Assembly: GCA_963070105.1 (NCBI GenBank) | Contig: OY718804.1 | Span: 7,361,817-7,425,816 of the forward strand | Direction: 5' to 3' | Origin: Litomosoides sigmodontis | Taxonomy: Eukaryota; Nematoda; Chromadorea; Rhabditida; Onchocercidae | Length of the DNA stretch: 64,000 bases | Part shown: piece by piece, positions 61,001 to 64,000 of the stretch | Layout of the letters: every line of letters begins with the position of its first letter | Position numbering within the stretch: the stretch's first letter is position 1 | Position numbers and translations under genes: made by a program | The notes under the pieces: model-generated | The model's input: the letters and a program-made list of their open reading frames with translations, nothing else | Databases searched by the model: none | Told to the model about the DNA's origin: nothing

Positions 61001-63706
61001 GCAGACCGATGGCGTAACCACTGAACATAAACACAGTGCAGTTAGCCCAATAACCGAATGCTGTCCAAATTTGAAAAGTTAATTCTACACTTCTCGGATT
61101 TAATCTTTCCCTACAAATTGATGTAATACGTAATAAAAAGAATTTTTTTGACGTTTCATCAGGATTTCTAGATGTGCTATAAAATTGGTAAATGGTGTTT
61201 TTCCCTTCATTCCGTGTAACTTCATTGAATTTCATCACTGATTGCTGGACAGTAAAGGATAACCTAAGATAATTTAGTGTTACGCCGTAAAATACAGTAG
61301 CTACGGCTGCTGATCCTCTGGTTACCTCACCCAATTGCCACACAAAGTATACAGAAATCACCAAAAACATCTGAAACTGAACAAACTTTTAGGCAAGAAT
61401 TCTTTCAAAAAAGTTTTTTGGACGATAGAGAAACGTACAACTTACTTCAAATTACAATATTCAATCGCAGCTTAATAAATGAGAAAATATACGAGTTGAA
61501 ACTACAGTGAAAAGTAACATTGGAAAAGAAATAATGAGTAACCTGAATTCTTTTCTCTTCACTAATGCCATGCCGTATAATCATAACAGTAATATGAGCA
61601 CTGGTATATCCCAACAACGGTGATATTACGATACAGCTTACACACATGGCCGCGTAATGTACAAAAGTGTATGGATAGGAAGGCAAATTTACTTCCTTCT
61701 GAAAACAGAGAATTTGAAGTAATAACTTTCAAAACCAATCAGTGCTTCAATATCATCATCCTCAAACACTTCACGTGGAAAATTAACAGCATTTTCAATC
61801 ATTATACTATAATTTGGCTAACTTAAAAATGTGTTACAGAAAAGCACTAAAATAGAGCAAACAAAGTTCCACGTAACGCAACACTACAACTTAATAATAT
61901 ACCATTTCATTGGTATATTTGATATGATTGTGTGACCCTAAATATTCGCTATTTTAAATTACAAATGGTACAAATACATTCCCATCAATAAGTCTATGCC
62001 TAAAAAAATTTGCAAGCAAGAACGTGACTACCAAAACAAAATTGCGGAGAATTTGATAGACGAAAATAGAGAGGCCATCGTTGAGCAGCGATTCACCCTC
62101 AACTAATATTTTGATACGCTGCGGAGCACCAATATCTTCCAGGATTGCGACAACTGCTACAGGATCTGTAGCAGCCAAAATTGCACCCATTAGCATAACC
62201 TGCATAATCTCAGCTATCATTATTCAAATAATAAATAATTCCTCAATTTGAAAAGTGCTAAGTATTAGTCATATATATATATATAATGCTCTGTGTGCAA
62301 AAAAAACCGAATTAGCCAAGTTCAAGAAGAGAAGCTGTGTAAGTAATCAGCGTCACCTCGGCGTGACTTACGACAACCAACTAAAGAGTAAACATGAACT
62401 GCAACATTCAGATAGAAGTATGCCATATGATTCAATTTTTATGTCACCAGGAATATTTTCCAAAAAAAACCATTTTTGTTATTTTAAAAGGAGCTACTTT
62501 AAGAAGCATGAAGGAAAAAAAGATAAAACTATGGAGAGAAGTTAGATATGTATTAGCTACTATGAAAATAGAAAAATCGAGAAAATATTGATAAAATAGG
62601 ATGCGTTCGAATATAAAGTAGGTAAAGCTTATCTCATCAATTATTGCCGTACTTTCTGAGTGGAATGTACGATAACTGGAAAGAAAAGTATACGCACTTA
62701 TGTGATGAAGAAAACAGATCATAACTACAAATGTAGTTACACTGGAAACATTGTACGAAGTATCTCCCTCACCTAATGCTAATTTTCAAGAAGTTTCAAG
62801 CTTGTATTTTAATTGCAATTTTTGTTTAAACTGAACAAATCATTTAAGTGACAATCTAACCGTGAATATGTTCCAGTTGTCCATAATACGCAAAAATGGC
62901 AGCATTAGAGCGGTGTATAATATTAATGTTAATAAATAGACGGTAGCAGTCAAGGCGAATAGAAGCCATTGCTTTCGAAAGAATAAGTGTGAATTGCTTT
63001 TCACCGCTGATTCGAAAATAAGTAGCGGTAGAAGAACCTAAATGAAAGTTGCTTCTGAGTGAGATGGCTTAACCAAAAAGGGATTTGTCCGGTTCAGGAT
63101 GCTGAATCACGCCGTCATCCTTGATATCTATCATAAACGTACTCCAACAACGATTCCTGGTTCAACGCTCTTCCACGTATACGTCTCATCAATATGTGCC
63201 ATCAAATTTTGTGGGAAGAACAAGTGAAGAATGAAACTGAAACATTGCACTCTTTTTACAGGTAAGGTATGGATGTGTGATTTAAATCATTGTTTCAATT
63301 CATTAATTTCCACGTGCTGCTCTTCAGCAGAAATGTCGTCGGTATACAGCTGATTGTTTCGTGATATTTTAATGTTTTTAAACTTCACACAGGAATTTTT
63401 ACTTGTTAACTGCAGAAAAAGGACTTTAATATTCATAAACAAAATCAGCTGGAAAGTGAGAGGCGAAAAGTAAGAATAGCAATAAAGACAAATGGAAGGT
63501 ACTTCCGTAACAAGCAGCGAGGGTAAACAGTCAAACAATGTTTTGAAAAACACTTGAGAACGAAACCTCGTGCCCAGTGCGAATAGGAAAATGAGAATGG
63601 TGTCCGGAATGCGGAGAAATCGGATGCGACGATTCGTAGCATCTAACACAAGGCCGGTGACAAGAGCGAGGAATGGGAACAAGAATACTTGCAAGGATTT
63701 ATGCAT
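55005..63706 (-). CDS. SLC9C-type (sperm-type) Na+/H+ exchanger with voltage-sensor-like and cyclic-nucleotide-binding-like domains
   Basis: About 24 minus-strand exons, roughly 1,370 residues. Exons: 63567-63706, 63143-63236, 62861-63037, 62032-62199, 61543-61698, 61264-61370, 60966-61110, 60513-60806, 60207-60401, 59928-60011, 59483-59716, 59146-59369, 58889-59078, 58608-58764 (3' end uncertain), 58185-58306, 57819-58087, 57323-57591, 57060-57166, 56743-56960, 56292-56505, 56074-56214, 55955-55999, 55714-55770 and a last exon from 55421. Residues 1-430 are the exchanger: LPLLIFESAV, AATDPVAVVAIL, EGESLLNDG, YGGLKGA. Residues about 600-830 form a four-helix voltage-sensor-like unit (VEEVVHF; S4 LLKILRI). 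Residues about 930-1100 resemble a CNBD: GRFVGERNLL and TSTDCILIKI. A charged Lys/Glu/Ser tail follows. SLC9C1/sNHE proteins exchange Na+ for H+ under control of voltage and cAMP in sperm. The start may lie further upstream, beyond the window. The 3' end is either the stop at 55005-55007 or a splice at G|GTATCA near 55136. Confidence 0.9.
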
Positions 63707-64000
63707 GCCACCGTACGGAGGCGCCTACTTTATCTTAACTAAAGGTAATAATAAGTCCATCCTGACCACATCATCTCTTTTATACATCCACCTAAATTGC
63801 TTTTTACAATTTTTACATAAAATTATGAGCGAAATTTGAGCAGAAAAACCCGCAATCACCACGGCATCACACATCAAACAGAAGCGAATACTCTAATTTA
63901 TAGCTGGGAATTTCGGCAATTGGGATGACATTTTGCGTTGGATGACCGCATAGTTTCCGACAGCATTTGGACAAGCGGTAGTCGCAGTTAGGGTGTGTTC
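63707..64000. other. Region upstream of the exchanger gene
   Basis: About 290 bases. On the minus strand an AAGTAG acceptor-like sequence lies 18 bases before the ATG at 63706 and keeps the frame open (APPYGG), so an upstream exon or a trans-splice site is possible. No other exon is visible before the window ends. Confidence 0.4.

Overview
The window looks like nematode nuclear DNA. It is AT-rich and carries six spliced protein genes with GT-AG introns of about 45 to 1300 nt. The acceptors read (T)TTTCAG or TTTTAG, several start codons sit just after an acceptor-like AG (compatible with trans-splicing), and dinucleotide microsatellites are common. I see no rRNA, tRNA, CRISPR array or bacterial-type operon. 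I cannot name the species. All exon boundaries below were read by eye and checked for codon-phase continuity; none were tested by alignment.

Layout: (1) 1-1.7 kb holds only weak candidate ORFs. (2) 1.69-2.82 kb, + strand: NDUFA8-type complex I subunit, 4 exons. (3) 3.95-15.33 kb, + strand: a CUX/CASP-type gene (ceh-44 class) with an N-terminal coiled coil, three CUT domains and a cut homeodomain. Its second recognisable exon has an in-frame TAG. (4) 16.8-17.1 kb, + strand: a possible small two-exon gene. (5) 19.7-21.6 kb, - strand: a protein with two tandem CXXC zinc fingers. (6) 21.6-40.6 kb: about 19 kb with no gene I can support, rich in microsatellites. (7) 40.6-43.6 kb, - strand: cytosolic NAD-dependent glycerol-3-phosphate dehydrogenase, 9 exons, intact. 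(8) 43.6-49.0 kb: non-coding as far as I can see. (9) 49.0-53.8 kb, + strand: single-pass membrane protein with a BRICHOS-like extracellular region. (10) 55.0-63.7 kb, - strand: a roughly 1,370-residue SLC9C (sperm-type) Na+/H+ exchanger with exchanger, voltage-sensor-like and cyclic-nucleotide-binding-like parts.

The genes do not form an operon or a pathway. They are a mix of housekeeping (NDUFA8, GPDH), nuclear regulation (CUX, CXXC) and membrane signalling (BRICHOS protein, SLC9C). The observations most worth a second look are the SLC9C exchanger in a nematode-like genome, its weak S4 segment, the tandem CXXC protein, the TAG in the CASP-like exon, and the paired loss of two cysteines in the NDUFA8 homologue.
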